Origin: an uncultured Lachnospiraceae bacterium
GTDB taxonomy: Bacteria > Bacillota > Clostridia > Lachnospirales > Lachnospiraceae
Length of the DNA stretch: 64,000 nucleotides
NCBI GenBank assembly: GCA_902779395.1
Contig: CACZBK010000014.1
Coordinates: forward strand, 1-64,000
Direction of reading: 5' to 3'
The notes below the pieces were generated by a model. The model had not been told where the DNA came from, did no database searches, and was given only the letters and a program-made list of their open reading frames with translations. Made by a program: the position numbers and the translations under genes. Shown here piece after piece: positions 25,205-34,507 of the stretch (positions are counted from its first letter, which is position 1; the number at the start of each line of letters is the position of its first letter).

Positions 25205-27937
25205 CTACTCCCTGTTCTTAAGTATCTCCGCAGGCGAAAATTTGTCAAGCCTTTTCACAAGCAGCGTATTGATCAAAAAGTATAATATCATGATCACAAC
25301 ATACAGTATCACATAGAATACCGGCGGCGTCTTTACATTAAGCCCGCATGCCACATTTGATATCATAAACGGAAACATCATGTTCATTATCTTCTTTGAA
25401 AGCGGAAGCACTATAAGCGCTCCCAGGGCAACGACATAAAAGTTTCCGTCCAGATAAAGTTTGCGTATCTCGCCTTTCCTGTATCCGAACACCTTTATCA
25501 GCGATATATTCTGCGCACTTCTGTCGACCATCACTTTCATCATCAGATACAATACCACACAGAATATTACTGCCGAAGCAAATGACAGCGTATAGATCAT
25601 AGGCATCATAAGGGATGTAAACACCTCTGCACCTTTTACGACATCCGACCTTGACGTTATGGAATAGAGCCTGCCCGGGTCGATATCCAGCTTCTTATCG
25701 CTAAAGAGCACATTGTAGTGATCTTTTGCCTCTCCCATCATCTTACGCATTTCATCTATATCCATAAAGATAAAGAACGATGACGAATAACTTGTTATAT
25801 CTCCTACAGTAAACGCATATTTGATCTCTTTCTCTTCGTCGGTAACAACAAATTCCTCCCCTTTCTTTAAGCCGAATTTCTCGGCAAATGCCGATGAGAC
25901 GATAACATCCAGTTTGCTGTCTGAAGGTTTCACATCAAAATAGGGATTATCATCATCTATACCAAGTATCGTAACATCAAAGTTAAATCCAAAGGTCTTT
26001 TTCTTGCATGTATATGCATAGGCTGCTTCAGCTCCCGCAGGCGCTTCTTTTTCCGGGTACTTTAAAGTGTACATATATTCAAACTTAGTATCGGCTGCAT
26101 AATCCTTTGCAATATTTTCACACAGCGTATAACAGTTTACCGCCATCATGAATACCAGCAGTGAAAGAAACATTCCCAGTACCACTGCTATGGTCGAGCG
26201 CATCTCTCTTAACATCTGTCTTATCCTGAATGCACTTATAAAGCCCATATTCCCCAGATCAACTTTCTTTATCCTTCCCTGCTTCGCCTCATTCCTGATA
26301 AGCGAAAGCGCAGGCCTGTTCAGCTTGCTGCTTATTACCAGTACATTGACGATCACAGCTGTCAGCGGCGGAAATACCAGCGAATATACCCACAGGTATT
26401 CCGGAACACTGAAGCTGAAAACAGGTATAGAAAAATACATATATGAGCTTTCCGCTATCATGGGCGCCATTACTCCCGTAGATGCGATCAAGGCTCCGGC
26501 AAGTCCCGCAATGAACGTGACTACGACCGGCAGCGATATATAATGCATCAGAAGGTCATTCTTTGTAACACCCATGGAATACAGCGTTCCTATGATGCTG
26601 CTCTCGCTTTCTATCGAATGCACTACAAATACCGATATAACGTATGCCATAAGGATAAGCAGGATGATCCCGGCGATCACTCCAACCTGTATGTCAACTA
26701 CCTTATCGCTCTTTGTTGCAAATATCCTGGGATTATCCGACTGCTTAAGGAATGAAGTAAGGTCCGATAATTCAAGATCCAGATCCTCTATGGCTTCATT
26801 TACGGAATCGTCAAGTTCCTCTACAGCATCTGCCATTTCATCCGTTCCGTCCCCGATCTCGGTAACGGCTTCGGTATATTCCGTCAGTCCATCCTTAAAC
26901 TCCTTAAGCGCATCAAGCTGCTCCCTGACTTCTGCAAGCGCCTGTTTCATTGCCTCTAAAGGTGCAGCATCTTCCAGTTCGGAAAGTCTGCTTTTGTAAT
27001 TAACTTCAGTAAGTTCCGTAGTTATGCCATAGCCTTTAAGTGCATCTTCAGTCTGTGCTAAATACGCGTCAAACAATGTATCTGCAGCATCGTTTATATC
27101 ACCATTGTTTTCCGCCAGTTCACTTAAGGCATCCCGTACTTCTTCCGTCGCATCCTTAAGCTCGCTTACCGCATCGGTCAGCTTATCGGTAACGCCTGCC
27201 GTCCTGTCCCAGTATTCCTTGAACAGTTCATCATCAACTTCATCCGCTTCGATCTTAATATCTTTCAGATAATCCTTAAGATCCTTATCCGTCACGTTTT
27301 CTCCCAGCTTATATGCATACAGATAGGTCTCGGATCTCTGGGCACTTTTTGAATTCCTGAAATCCTCATATGCCTCTTTTGTAAGAAACACAGGGCCGAA
27401 AGTTTTTGAATTACAGGAGGTATCCGATATTTCCTTAAACGGAGCATCATAGTCGGATACGACAACTATACCGGAAACTCTGTAGCTTACGCCCGCGATA
27501 TCCATTGTGTCCCCGCATTCAAGCTCATGTTCCGATGCATATCTTTTCTCAATAAGGATATCATTTTTCTGAGCAGGTTCAGCGCCGGAAATATAATAAG
27601 CTTTATTTATCCTGTCACGTATTTCGAATATCCTGAGAGTTCCGAAATATTCATCATCCATCTCATAGTCATAATAAAACTGCTCTTCAAGCTCAACTCC
27701 CATATCTTTGATATGTGCTTTATTTCCGGATGAAAGCGGCACAAAGACTTCAAACTCACCATCTTCTAAATTTGTTTCCTTTGCGATATTTACCGTTCCT
27801 CTTGAAAGCGTCTCTCCTGAGCCGACTATAGTGACAACCAGAAATATACCCATGGCCACCATAAGTCCCAGCATCGTATATCTTAAAAAATGCTTCTTAA
27901 GACTTCTGAATACTCTTTTTCTCAATACCTTCTGCAT
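25205..27937 (-). CDS. FtsX/MacB-like ABC transporter permease with coiled-coil insert (module B)
   Basis: A 910-residue protein starting at 27937 with GGAGG 9 nt upstream, two bases after the ATPase stop. It has an N-terminal membrane helix (YTMLGLMVAMGIFLVVTIVGSG), a MacB-like external domain, a heptad-rich helical stretch at about residues 265-400 (ELKDATEEVRDALSELAEN and onward), then two FtsX-type membrane cores. The plan is the same as that of the riboswitch-controlled paralogue at 7464-10157. It would need the frameshifted ATPase just upstream, so unless another ATPase substitutes it may be inactive. Confidence 0.85.
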   Translation of the reverse strand: MQKVLRKRVFRSLKKHFLRYTMLGLMVAMGIFLVVTIVGSGETLSRGTVNIAKETNLEDGEFEVFVPLSSGNKAHIKDMGVELEEQFYYDYEMDDEYFGTLRIFEIRDRINKAYYISGAEPAQKNDILIEKRYASEHELECGDTMDIAGVSYRVSGIVVVSDYDAPFKEISDTSCNSKTFGPVFLTKEAYEDFRNSKSAQRSETYLYAYKLGENVTDKDLKDYLKDIKIEADEVDDELFKEYWDRTAGVTDKLTDAVSELKDATEEVRDALSELAENNGDINDAADTLFDAYLAQTEDALKGYGITTELTEVNYKSRLSELEDAAPLEAMKQALAEVREQLDALKEFKDGLTEYTEAVTEIGDGTDEMADAVEELDDSVNEAIEDLDLELSDLTSFLKQSDNPRIFATKSDKVVDIQVGVIAGIILLILMAYVISVFVVHSIESESSIIGTLYSMGVTKNDLLMHYISLPVVVTFIAGLAGALIASTGVMAPMIAESSYMYFSIPVFSFSVPEYLWVYSLVFPPLTAVIVNVLVISSKLNRPALSLIRNEAKQGRIKKVDLGNMGFISAFRIRQMLREMRSTIAVVLGMFLSLLVFMMAVNCYTLCENIAKDYAADTKFEYMYTLKYPEKEAPAGAEAAYAYTCKKKTFGFNFDVTILGIDDDNPYFDVKPSDSKLDVIVSSAFAEKFGLKKGEEFVVTDEEKEIKYAFTVGDITSYSSSFFIFMDIDEMRKMMGEAKDHYNVLFSDKKLDIDPGRLYSITSRSDVVKGAEVFTSLMMPMIYTLSFASAVIFCVVLYLMMKVMVDRSAQNISLIKVFGYRKGEIRKLYLDGNFYVVALGALIVLPLSKKIMNMMFPFMISNVACGLNVKTPPVFYVILYVVIMILYFLINTLLVKRLDKFSPAEILKNRE

Positions 27938-27938
27938 C

Positions 27939-28639
27939 TTACAGATCCTCCAGTTCGTTTGCCGGTATGCGTTTATCATTTGTATACTGCTTTGCTATCT
28001 CGCCGTCTTTTATAAAGATCACACGGTGTACCATATTTTTAATGGAATTATTATGCGTAACTATCAGCATCGTGGTCCCGTACTTCTGATTGATCTTTTC
28101 AAGAAGGACCAGTATATCCCTTGATGTTTTGGAATCGAGCGCACCTGTAGGCTCATCACACAAAAGCAGTTTGGGATTCTTTATCAGCGCTCTTGCAATG
28201 GCTGTTCTCTGCTGCTGTCCGCCGGAAAGCTGTGAAGGGAACTTCCCCGCATGTTCCTTAAGTCCCAGGGTATCAAGCAGTTCATCCATATCCAGGGGGT
28301 TCTTCGTCAGATAACGGCAGACCTCGATATTTTCCTTCACTGTAAGATTCGGTACCAGATTATAGAACTGAAAAATGAATCCCAATGTATCTCTGCGATA
28401 ATCCGAAAGCTTATCCTTTTCAGACCTGCTATCTCGAGTCCGTCCACCTTGCATGATCCCGAATCTATATCATCCAGACCTCCGATGCAGTTTAACAGTG
28501 TTGATTTTCCGGATCCGGAAGTTCCCTGTATCACGCACATTTCCCCACGCTCCACGCCTACAGATATTCCTTTTAAGACCTGCACGTAACTTCCGCCCTC
28601 TCCGTAACTCTTTTTAAGATCTTTTACTTCTACGTACAT
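27939..28639 (-). pseudogene. ABC ATPase of module B, disrupted by a frameshift
   Basis: The ATG at 28639 follows GGGAGG. The first part has Walker A GTSGSGKST and reads to GLEIAGL. Near 28424-28428 the frame shifts (a base appears to be missing before TCTGAAAAG), and the second frame continues with EKDKLSDYRRDTLGFIFQF (Q-loop), signature LSGGQQQRTAIARA, Walker B LLLCDEPTGALD and the end NELEDL. Joined, the parts give a normal LolD/MacB-type ATPase of about 233 residues. The sequence is otherwise well preserved, which suggests either a recent lesion or a sequencing error. Confidence 0.85.
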
Positions 28640-28681
28640 TTCTATCCTCCCTTTTAGCATTATTATATGTTCACACGTTCA

Positions 28682-28696
28682 CATAACAGTGTTATG
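28682..28696. promoter_or_regulatory. TetR operator upstream of module B
   Basis: CATAACA-G-TGTTATG is a perfect 7-1-7 inverted repeat, 43 bp upstream of the ATPase start. The same core ATAACA-N-TGTTAT occurs twice upstream of the TetR gene, which ties this operator to that regulator. Confidence 0.85.
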
Positions 28697-28708
28697 CCAT
28701 TGTGCTTT

Positions 28709-28730
28709 TGAAAGGCGGGTCACCCCGCCT
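28709..28730 (-). terminator. Terminator downstream of the TetR gene
   Basis: AGGCGGG (28713-28719) pairs with CCCGCCT (28724-28730) around a 4-nt loop, 20 bp past the TetR stop. The T tract on the minus strand is short (TTTC), so read-through into the ABC unit is possible. Confidence 0.65.
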
Positions 28731-28749
28731 GCCAAAGATCCTGATCAGG

Positions 28750-29397
28750 TTAAGATATTATCTCTTTTCTTATAGCCGCCATCCAGCCGCCCACCATATA
28801 ATTAAACATATTCTTCAGCTGTTTTGCAGCTTCTTTCTCACTCTCACAATGTGTAAGAAGATGTATGAAGATCTCTATCTGATCATGCGACATCCAGTGG
28901 ACGATGAATCTGTCTTCCGCTGTGAGCTTCTTTCTGGAAGAGTATTTCTTCATCCTGCAATACAGCCCAAGATAATGCTCATTAATATTTTCAACAAAAT
29001 GATCAACTATATTTTCGTACTTCGATCCCGAAGCCTTTCCCATAACCAGCAGGTATTCTTCCTTATATCTGTATAATACCGACAATATCGAAAGAGCTGC
29101 CTTATAATCATCTTCCAGATCCTGCGGAGTCAGACTGTTTATGTTTTCATCCATCATTGCTTCCATACTGAAATGCGCTTTGATCGTATTCTCAAGCTCG
29201 AGCAAAGGTCCGCCCACTATACTTTCAAAAAGCTCTTCTTTATCCTTAAAAAAGAAGTACATTGCTCCGGTGGTCAGTCCTGCATCCTTACAGATATTTC
29301 GCAGGGAAGCCTTCATATAGCCTTTCTCTATGAACTCCTTTTTCGCACTGTCTATCAGTTTTTTTCTTGTCTGTTTGTCTTTATCCATGATCCTCAC
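28750..29397 (-). CDS. TetR/AcrR-family repressor of module B
   Basis: A 215-residue regulator with an N-terminal helix-turn-helix (KKLIDSAKKEFIEKGYMKAS, then CKDAGLTTGAMYFFFKDKEE) and a helical ligand-binding domain. Operators of identical core sequence lie in its own promoter (29405-29417 and 29438-29450) and upstream of the ABC genes (28682-28696), so it is expected to repress itself and the ATPase-permease-ZIP unit. The ligand could be a metal-related or envelope-stress signal, but the sequence does not tell. Confidence 0.92.
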   Translation of the reverse strand: MRIMDKDKQTRKKLIDSAKKEFIEKGYMKASLRNICKDAGLTTGAMYFFFKDKEELFESIVGGPLLELENTIKAHFSMEAMMDENINSLTPQDLEDDYKAALSILSVLYRYKEEYLLVMGKASGSKYENIVDHFVENINEHYLGLYCRMKKYSSRKKLTAEDRFIVHWMSHDQIEIFIHLLTHCESEKEAAKQLKNMFNYMVGGWMAAIRKEIIS

Positions 29398-29404
29398 AAA
29401 TAAA

Positions 29405-29450
29405 ATAACAGTGTTATGTATTTATCCGGATTATTACATAACACTGTTAT
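29405..29450. promoter_or_regulatory. Two TetR operators upstream of the TetR gene
   Basis: ATAACA-G-TGTTAT at 29405-29417 and ATAACA-C-TGTTAT at 29438-29450 are 6-1-6 inverted repeats with centres 33 bp apart, about three helical turns. They share the core of the operator at 28682-28696. Confidence 0.85.
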
Positions 29451-29485
29451 CTTGTCAATACCTTCTGTTTATGATCTTGAAAAAA

Positions 29486-30954
29486 TTATAACTTTCTGCT
29501 CAATTCCACCATGCCGTCGGTAAAATCAGTAAGCCCTTTTATAAATTGCATCTCCAGCTTATCATAACCGGCTGTATCCATCGAATAAACTCCGTCGGCT
29601 ATACAGTCAAAGCCCGTGTCCCCCGCTTCAGAATGCAGGCGGAGATAATATCCGTTTGCCCCCAGGGTAAATATATATTTTCCGCTTAAACACCAGTTAT
29701 CATCATAATCATAAAGATCAAATCCACCTTCATCATCAAAGATAATATATGCTCCGCTGGCAAAAAGCCAGGTATCTGCTATACTGACACGATCATATTC
29801 TTCATCGATGTCTTCTTCGCTCTTGTAAAAGGTAGGACCGTTATCATAACTGAGTGCCTTCTCATTCATCTCATCCTCATAAACCGTTAACTGATGGTAT
29901 AATCCGCCTTTCTCATCATACATATTATAGGCATACTGATCAGGTCCCCCATCAGTGGCTTCCCAGGTCCCTCCAAGTACTTTGTCCCTGTCGTTCATTC
30001 CGCTCACCATAGGGCTGAATGACTCTTCAGCCAGCCAGTATCCATCAGGGAAAAACTTAAGTCCCATAACCTTCATATTCACATAACTTCTTAAGTACCA
30101 GTCCCCTGCTATCGCCCCGGTCGCTTCATCCGTTGCATCTGTTCCTCCATTAGTACCGGATGAACCAGCCCTGTATTCACCGAAAGCATTCCAGGAAACT
30201 TTCGCGAACCTGTAACTGTCTCTCATATCCCAGAAATCATCCTCTGTTATATTTAACTCTTCGGATACCGAAGCATCAAAGATCCCGGATGTATTATGAT
30301 ACAGCCCCAGCCCTCCGGATGGCTTATCATCAGAGAAATAATAATCCTCCCACACGATATCCGTTCCGTTATCATTCAGATGAAATGATCCAAATACACT
30401 TGACATGGCCCCGTTCGATCCGAAGTAATAAAATCTGTCACCTCCGAGCCAGCTGTTTGTGCTTCGTGCCCAGCCTTCAAACAGCAGCACGGGTTTATCA
30501 TCCTTCACACCAAAGCAGGAATATACATAGCTTTTTTCTCCCGTGCCATCGTAATCGGCATTCTCTCCTATCATTAATTCCGGAACACCGTCATTATTCA
30601 GATCCTTGATAAAGTATCCGATGTTTTCCAGAAGTTCACCGGTCTCTCCATACATTATCCTTTCTATAACACCCATGGAAACATATTGGGGATCATATTC
30701 TATGTCTGTATACGGATCGTAGCCGTTTTTCAGGAATTCATAATGTTCTCTAAGGATGGGTTCAAAGATTTTTTCGTAGTCGGTATCCGGCTCTTCCGTT
30801 ACAGTGGGCGTTACTTCAGGCTCCTTAGCCGGCTCCGGTGTGGGACTCACGTCCGTGATCCGGACCACTGTGGGCTCAGGATCAGTTTCACCTATCGATC
30901 CTCTGCTGCCTGCCTGATCTTTTTCGCATTCTTTAACAATTCTTTCTTTTTCAT
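29486..30954 (-). pseudogene. Aspartate-rich extracellular-type protein with disrupted 5' end
   Basis: The body (about 480 codons) is Asp/Gly/Tyr-rich, with a Pro/Thr/Glu linker (SPTPEPAKEPEVTPTVTEEP) and segments such as DLNNDGVPELMIG that recall FG-GAP/VCBS-like Ca-binding loops; it looks like a secreted or surface protein. The only good start is the ATG at 30954 behind GGAGGAGAGTTC, but it encodes MKKKELLKNAKKIRQAAEDR and stops at a TAG at 30892-30894. The body lies in another frame, and no signal peptide or membrane helix remains. An internal deletion with frame change at the 5' end is the simplest reading. Translation from an upstream ATG at 31009 has no ribosome binding site. Confidence 0.6.
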
Positions 30955-30983
30955 GAACTCTCCTCCAAATATAAGCTTCCGAA

Positions 30984-33368
30984 TTACAGCTTATGCTCTG
31001 CATCATCAAGATCTTTGTATCCCATAAGGCGCGCTGTATTTAACATTATCTCTGAGGCAAGATTACGTCCTGCATTCGCCAGGCCCGCCACAAAGCGCCC
31101 ATATAATATCAGGGTTTCGGCTGAATATGTGCTGATCTCTCCGCGAAGATAAGTTTCATAAGAAGTGTTATACTCCGTATCTTCCGATGTATGAATGATA
31201 CGGGCATTTCCGGCCATCTTCGGATATCCGGCCGCAAAATCTTCCATCCAGCCGATCTGTATCGAAATTATCCCCTCCTGTATCTTAATACGTTCTTCAT
31301 CCAGAACAGGGAAATTATCCTTTATTTCTTCATATCTGTCCGGTGCCGTAGACTGCATCATCCGTCCGTACTTTTCGGTAATAAGATTACGTCCGTTAGC
31401 GGCAGCATCAGAAAGATCGTTATAGAATGAGCTTAAGAGCTCGTCCGGCCAGGCAAGATACTGGCTTTTTCTCATTATATGAAAAGTATTCCAGTTATCC
31501 TGGCAGTCGGCTCTGCCGCCCTCATTTATCGTCTTGTCAAACTGTTCCCATTCAAGCTTTATAACTGCTTCTATAAGCTCATCACGGCCTGAGGGAACTT
31601 TATTCATTTTTATCAGCCCTGCTATCTCTGCTATATACCTGTCCGCAAAAGGCTCATTCCTGTCATATCCTGCGATGAGATCCTGTTTAACCATCTCATC
31701 CAGTATCAAAGCAGCAACGACATCAAAAGAAAGTGCCTTATTATCCGTGCCATTCTCCAGCTTTGAATCCTTTCCCGAAGGCATATCCGCTATGGCACGT
31801 GCTATATCCGATATCTCCGGCAATATGTCCAGAAGCGCCGCTCCCCTGCAGAGAAGTTTCAGATACGGAGGGAACTTACGGTTTAAGTAAAAGACTATCT
31901 GAAGCATAGTCTGTACAGCTCTTGCCTCGTATAGACCTGCAGTAACATAATCACAGCGCTTTAAGGATCTCAGATAATTGTACTGCCCTGCCTGTGAGAA
32001 CAGATGAGTAAGATTTGCCAGCTTTTTACGTCTGAAATCCTCCGGCATGCCTTCCGTAAAATATGCCCTCAGTTTTGTCATGGTCCCGTCTGCATCCATG
32101 AAAAGCTCACCGTTTACAGCAGCCGCCACGCCGGAAAGCTCCTCATCATCCATGTTCTTTAGCCGGCCCTCGATGCCCTTGGCATAATACAGCATGGTTA
32201 TATGGGGTATCCCGGTAAGCCTTTCAAAATAGGAATCGATCTCCATCACACCCTGTCGCCCGATAGTAAGATCCGGAGTTCCTCCGAAAGCAGCGGTATA
32301 TGCTTCCACATAAATACCTGTAAGAGGTTTTAAATATTTATCAGCATGTATCGACGGCAGCCATATGCAACAGCCGGGTGCATAATCATGATCTCTGGAG
32401 TACTCATCATCAAAACCGAAATGTTCACTGCCTTCACCTGAGTATCCGACTGCCATATATTTAACTGCCTGCGGTAATGTACGTTCTATTCTGGGAAGAA
32501 GATATTCCTCAAAGAAGAAGCGGCTTCTCTGCAGCGAGCTGCGTTCATCCGGAGCAGCCTCCCGCTGTAGTCCCGCAAGCTTCATAGCAAGCTCATAATT
32601 ATCCTTTACACGCATATATGCATCACTGGCACCTGTTCCGGAATAAAGCTGATCCATAGCTTTTCTGAAACAGGCGGCTGCCTGTACATACTCTTCTTTG
32701 TGAAAATAAAGTGCACCTAACGCAGAAAGCGCCGCACTGTAATGAAAATCTCCTCCGCCGTCCCGCTCAAAGATATCGATCGCTTCCTGAAGCCAGTTCT
32801 CCGCCTCACTGCGTGCAGCAGGTGAAGCTTCTATCATAGCTGCGGCCAGATTAGCCCTGGTAGTGGCCTGTTCAATATCTTTATCAGGATATCTGTCGGC
32901 TATCCTGAGTGCCTTCCTGAAATCATCGATAGCTGCGTCCCAGGCTTTCATCTCCTGGTGCAGCAAGCCTCTGTTGTTATAAAGCCCGGCAAACAGGAAA
33001 TCGTCTTCCGGAAGCATCTTTACATACATTTCCTCACACACATCATAGCGTTTCGAGGATTCATCATACATACCGAAGCCTCTGTAGGCATTTGCAAGAT
33101 TCAGCATCGTAGTTGCATATTCTATCCTGCCCTCGAAATCCAGCTCATGCATAAGGTGTTCAAGATCCCTCGCATAGCGGACTCCCTCCTCTTTAAAAAA
33201 GGCATCCCGGCAGAATCCTATGGTCTCGTTCAAAAGGATAATCTCGGAAGCTACATCCTTCTCCTCACGGGACATATCTATCTTCTGCATAAGATAAGAG
33301 AGTATCTCACGCGGCTCTTTAGCCCCAAACATAGAATCATATTCACTGATAACTGAATTAATATCCAT
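30984..33368 (-). CDS. TPR protein with DUF4037 (nucleotidyltransferase-like) and DUF4125 domains
   Basis: A 794-residue protein in three parts. Residues about 30-270 are tetratricopeptide-like helices (e.g. YATTMLNLANAYRGFGMYD, FAGLYNNRGLLHQEMKAWD). Residues about 285-560 match DUF4037, a nucleotidyltransferase-like domain with GYSGEGSEHFGFDDEYSRDHD, which supplies the G-S and D-x-D-like acidic residues. The last 210 residues match DUF4125, with WEQFDKTINEGGRADCQDN and IHTSEDTEYNTSYETYLRGE. No signal peptide is seen. AGGAGG precedes the ATG. Its biochemical role is unknown; the acidic cluster suggests nucleotide or nucleotidyl transfer. Confidence 0.8.
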   Translation of the reverse strand: MDINSVISEYDSMFGAKEPREILSYLMQKIDMSREEKDVASEIILLNETIGFCRDAFFKEEGVRYARDLEHLMHELDFEGRIEYATTMLNLANAYRGFGMYDESSKRYDVCEEMYVKMLPEDDFLFAGLYNNRGLLHQEMKAWDAAIDDFRKALRIADRYPDKDIEQATTRANLAAAMIEASPAARSEAENWLQEAIDIFERDGGGDFHYSAALSALGALYFHKEEYVQAAACFRKAMDQLYSGTGASDAYMRVKDNYELAMKLAGLQREAAPDERSSLQRSRFFFEEYLLPRIERTLPQAVKYMAVGYSGEGSEHFGFDDEYSRDHDYAPGCCIWLPSIHADKYLKPLTGIYVEAYTAAFGGTPDLTIGRQGVMEIDSYFERLTGIPHITMLYYAKGIEGRLKNMDDEELSGVAAAVNGELFMDADGTMTKLRAYFTEGMPEDFRRKKLANLTHLFSQAGQYNYLRSLKRCDYVTAGLYEARAVQTMLQIVFYLNRKFPPYLKLLCRGAALLDILPEISDIARAIADMPSGKDSKLENGTDNKALSFDVVAALILDEMVKQDLIAGYDRNEPFADRYIAEIAGLIKMNKVPSGRDELIEAVIKLEWEQFDKTINEGGRADCQDNWNTFHIMRKSQYLAWPDELLSSFYNDLSDAAANGRNLITEKYGRMMQSTAPDRYEEIKDNFPVLDEERIKIQEGIISIQIGWMEDFAAGYPKMAGNARIIHTSEDTEYNTSYETYLRGEISTYSAETLILYGRFVAGLANAGRNLASEIMLNTARLMGYKDLDDAEHKL

Positions 33369-33405
33369 AATCCCTCCTATGCCCGGATAGCCACGGTGCG
33401 CTGCC

Positions 33406-34506
33406 TTACCTGAAAAATCTTCCGATATCGTTAAACAGGACTGCGATCATCAATATCATAAGGAGCACAAAACCTATAAGATGCACGATACCTTCTTTTT
33501 CCGGCGGTATCTTTCTCCCGCTGGCCGCCTCAAAGAAAAGGAATATTAGGCGTCCTCCGTCAAGAGCAGGTATGGGCAGAAGGTTCAGCACACCAAGGTT
33601 TACAGATAAAAGCACTGCAATATTCATCATATTAAGCAGCACCGTAAAACCTCCCATTGGCGCTGTCTCCTCGATCGTATCATCAATGATATTTGCCACT
33701 CCCACCGGTCCTGCCAGATCATCCAGCTTGGCATGTCCCGTAACCATATACTTAAGACTCTGGACAGTAGCCACAAGCCAGTATCTTACTTCGTACCAGC
33801 TGTATTTGAAAACTTTAAGGTTATTGCATTTGATATAATCTGCCCCGCCTTTAAAACCTATATAATGCCTGCCGTCTTCCTCGGAATACATCGGCGTGAG
33901 TACGGTCTCATACTTCTGTCCGTCTCTCAGATACTCTATCTTCATCTCCGTACCGCTGTTCATATAAGAATATACCATCACTTCACGCCATAGATGTGTA
34001 GTGTGTCCGTCTATCTTCGTTATCACATCTCCCCCGCGGATACCGGCTGCTTCAGCAGGATAACCTGTCATGACATCCGCTACGGTAGTCAGATCGGCTC
34101 CACAAAACCAGACGATAAAAAGTGCCAGAAGATATGCCAGGATGATGTTAAAAACAGGCCCGGCAAATACAGATGCTATCCTGGCCCATACAGGTGCATC
34201 ATTAAAATTCTTAGCCTGCAGGTCTTTTTTGACTTCCGCTTCTTTTCCTTCCTCTCCTTCAGCCGGAAGACTGACAACACCATCTTCCCCTTCGAAAATG
34301 CAGGCTCCGCCTATGGGCAGAAGACGGATAACAAAACTCGTCATCTTCCCTTTTTTCTTAAACAGAGCCGGACCCATACCTATGGAAAACTCATTGACCT
34401 TAATACCGTTAATACGGGCTATAAGATAATGGCCGAATTCATGGCTCACCACGACCACCGTAAAGATCAGTATGAAAGAAACTATTGTTAATACAGGTGA
34501 ATGCAT
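33406..34506 (-). CDS. rseP: RIP metalloprotease RseP (site-2 protease)
   Basis: A 366-residue M50 intramembrane protease. The zinc motif HEFGH lies in the first membrane helix (VVVSHEFGHYLIA), a PDZ domain spans about residues 135-215 (GYPAEAAGIRGGDVI), and the third zinc ligand is in the LLPIPALDGGRLIF segment of the second core helix. It cleaves membrane-bound anti-sigma factors or signal-peptide remnants. It follows dxr by one base pair, the common Gram-positive order uppS-cdsA-dxr-rseP. Confidence 0.96.
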   Translation of the reverse strand: MHSPVLTIVSFILIFTVVVVSHEFGHYLIARINGIKVNEFSIGMGPALFKKKGKMTSFVIRLLPIGGACIFEGEDGVVSLPAEGEEGKEAEVKKDLQAKNFNDAPVWARIASVFAGPVFNIILAYLLALFIVWFCGADLTTVADVMTGYPAEAAGIRGGDVITKIDGHTTHLWREVMVYSYMNSGTEMKIEYLRDGQKYETVLTPMYSEEDGRHYIGFKGGADYIKCNNLKVFKYSWYEVRYWLVATVQSLKYMVTGHAKLDDLAGPVGVANIIDDTIEETAPMGGFTVLLNMMNIAVLLSVNLGVLNLLPIPALDGGRLIFLFFEAASGRKIPPEKEGIVHLIGFVLLMILMIAVLFNDIGRFFR

Positions 34507-34507
34507 C

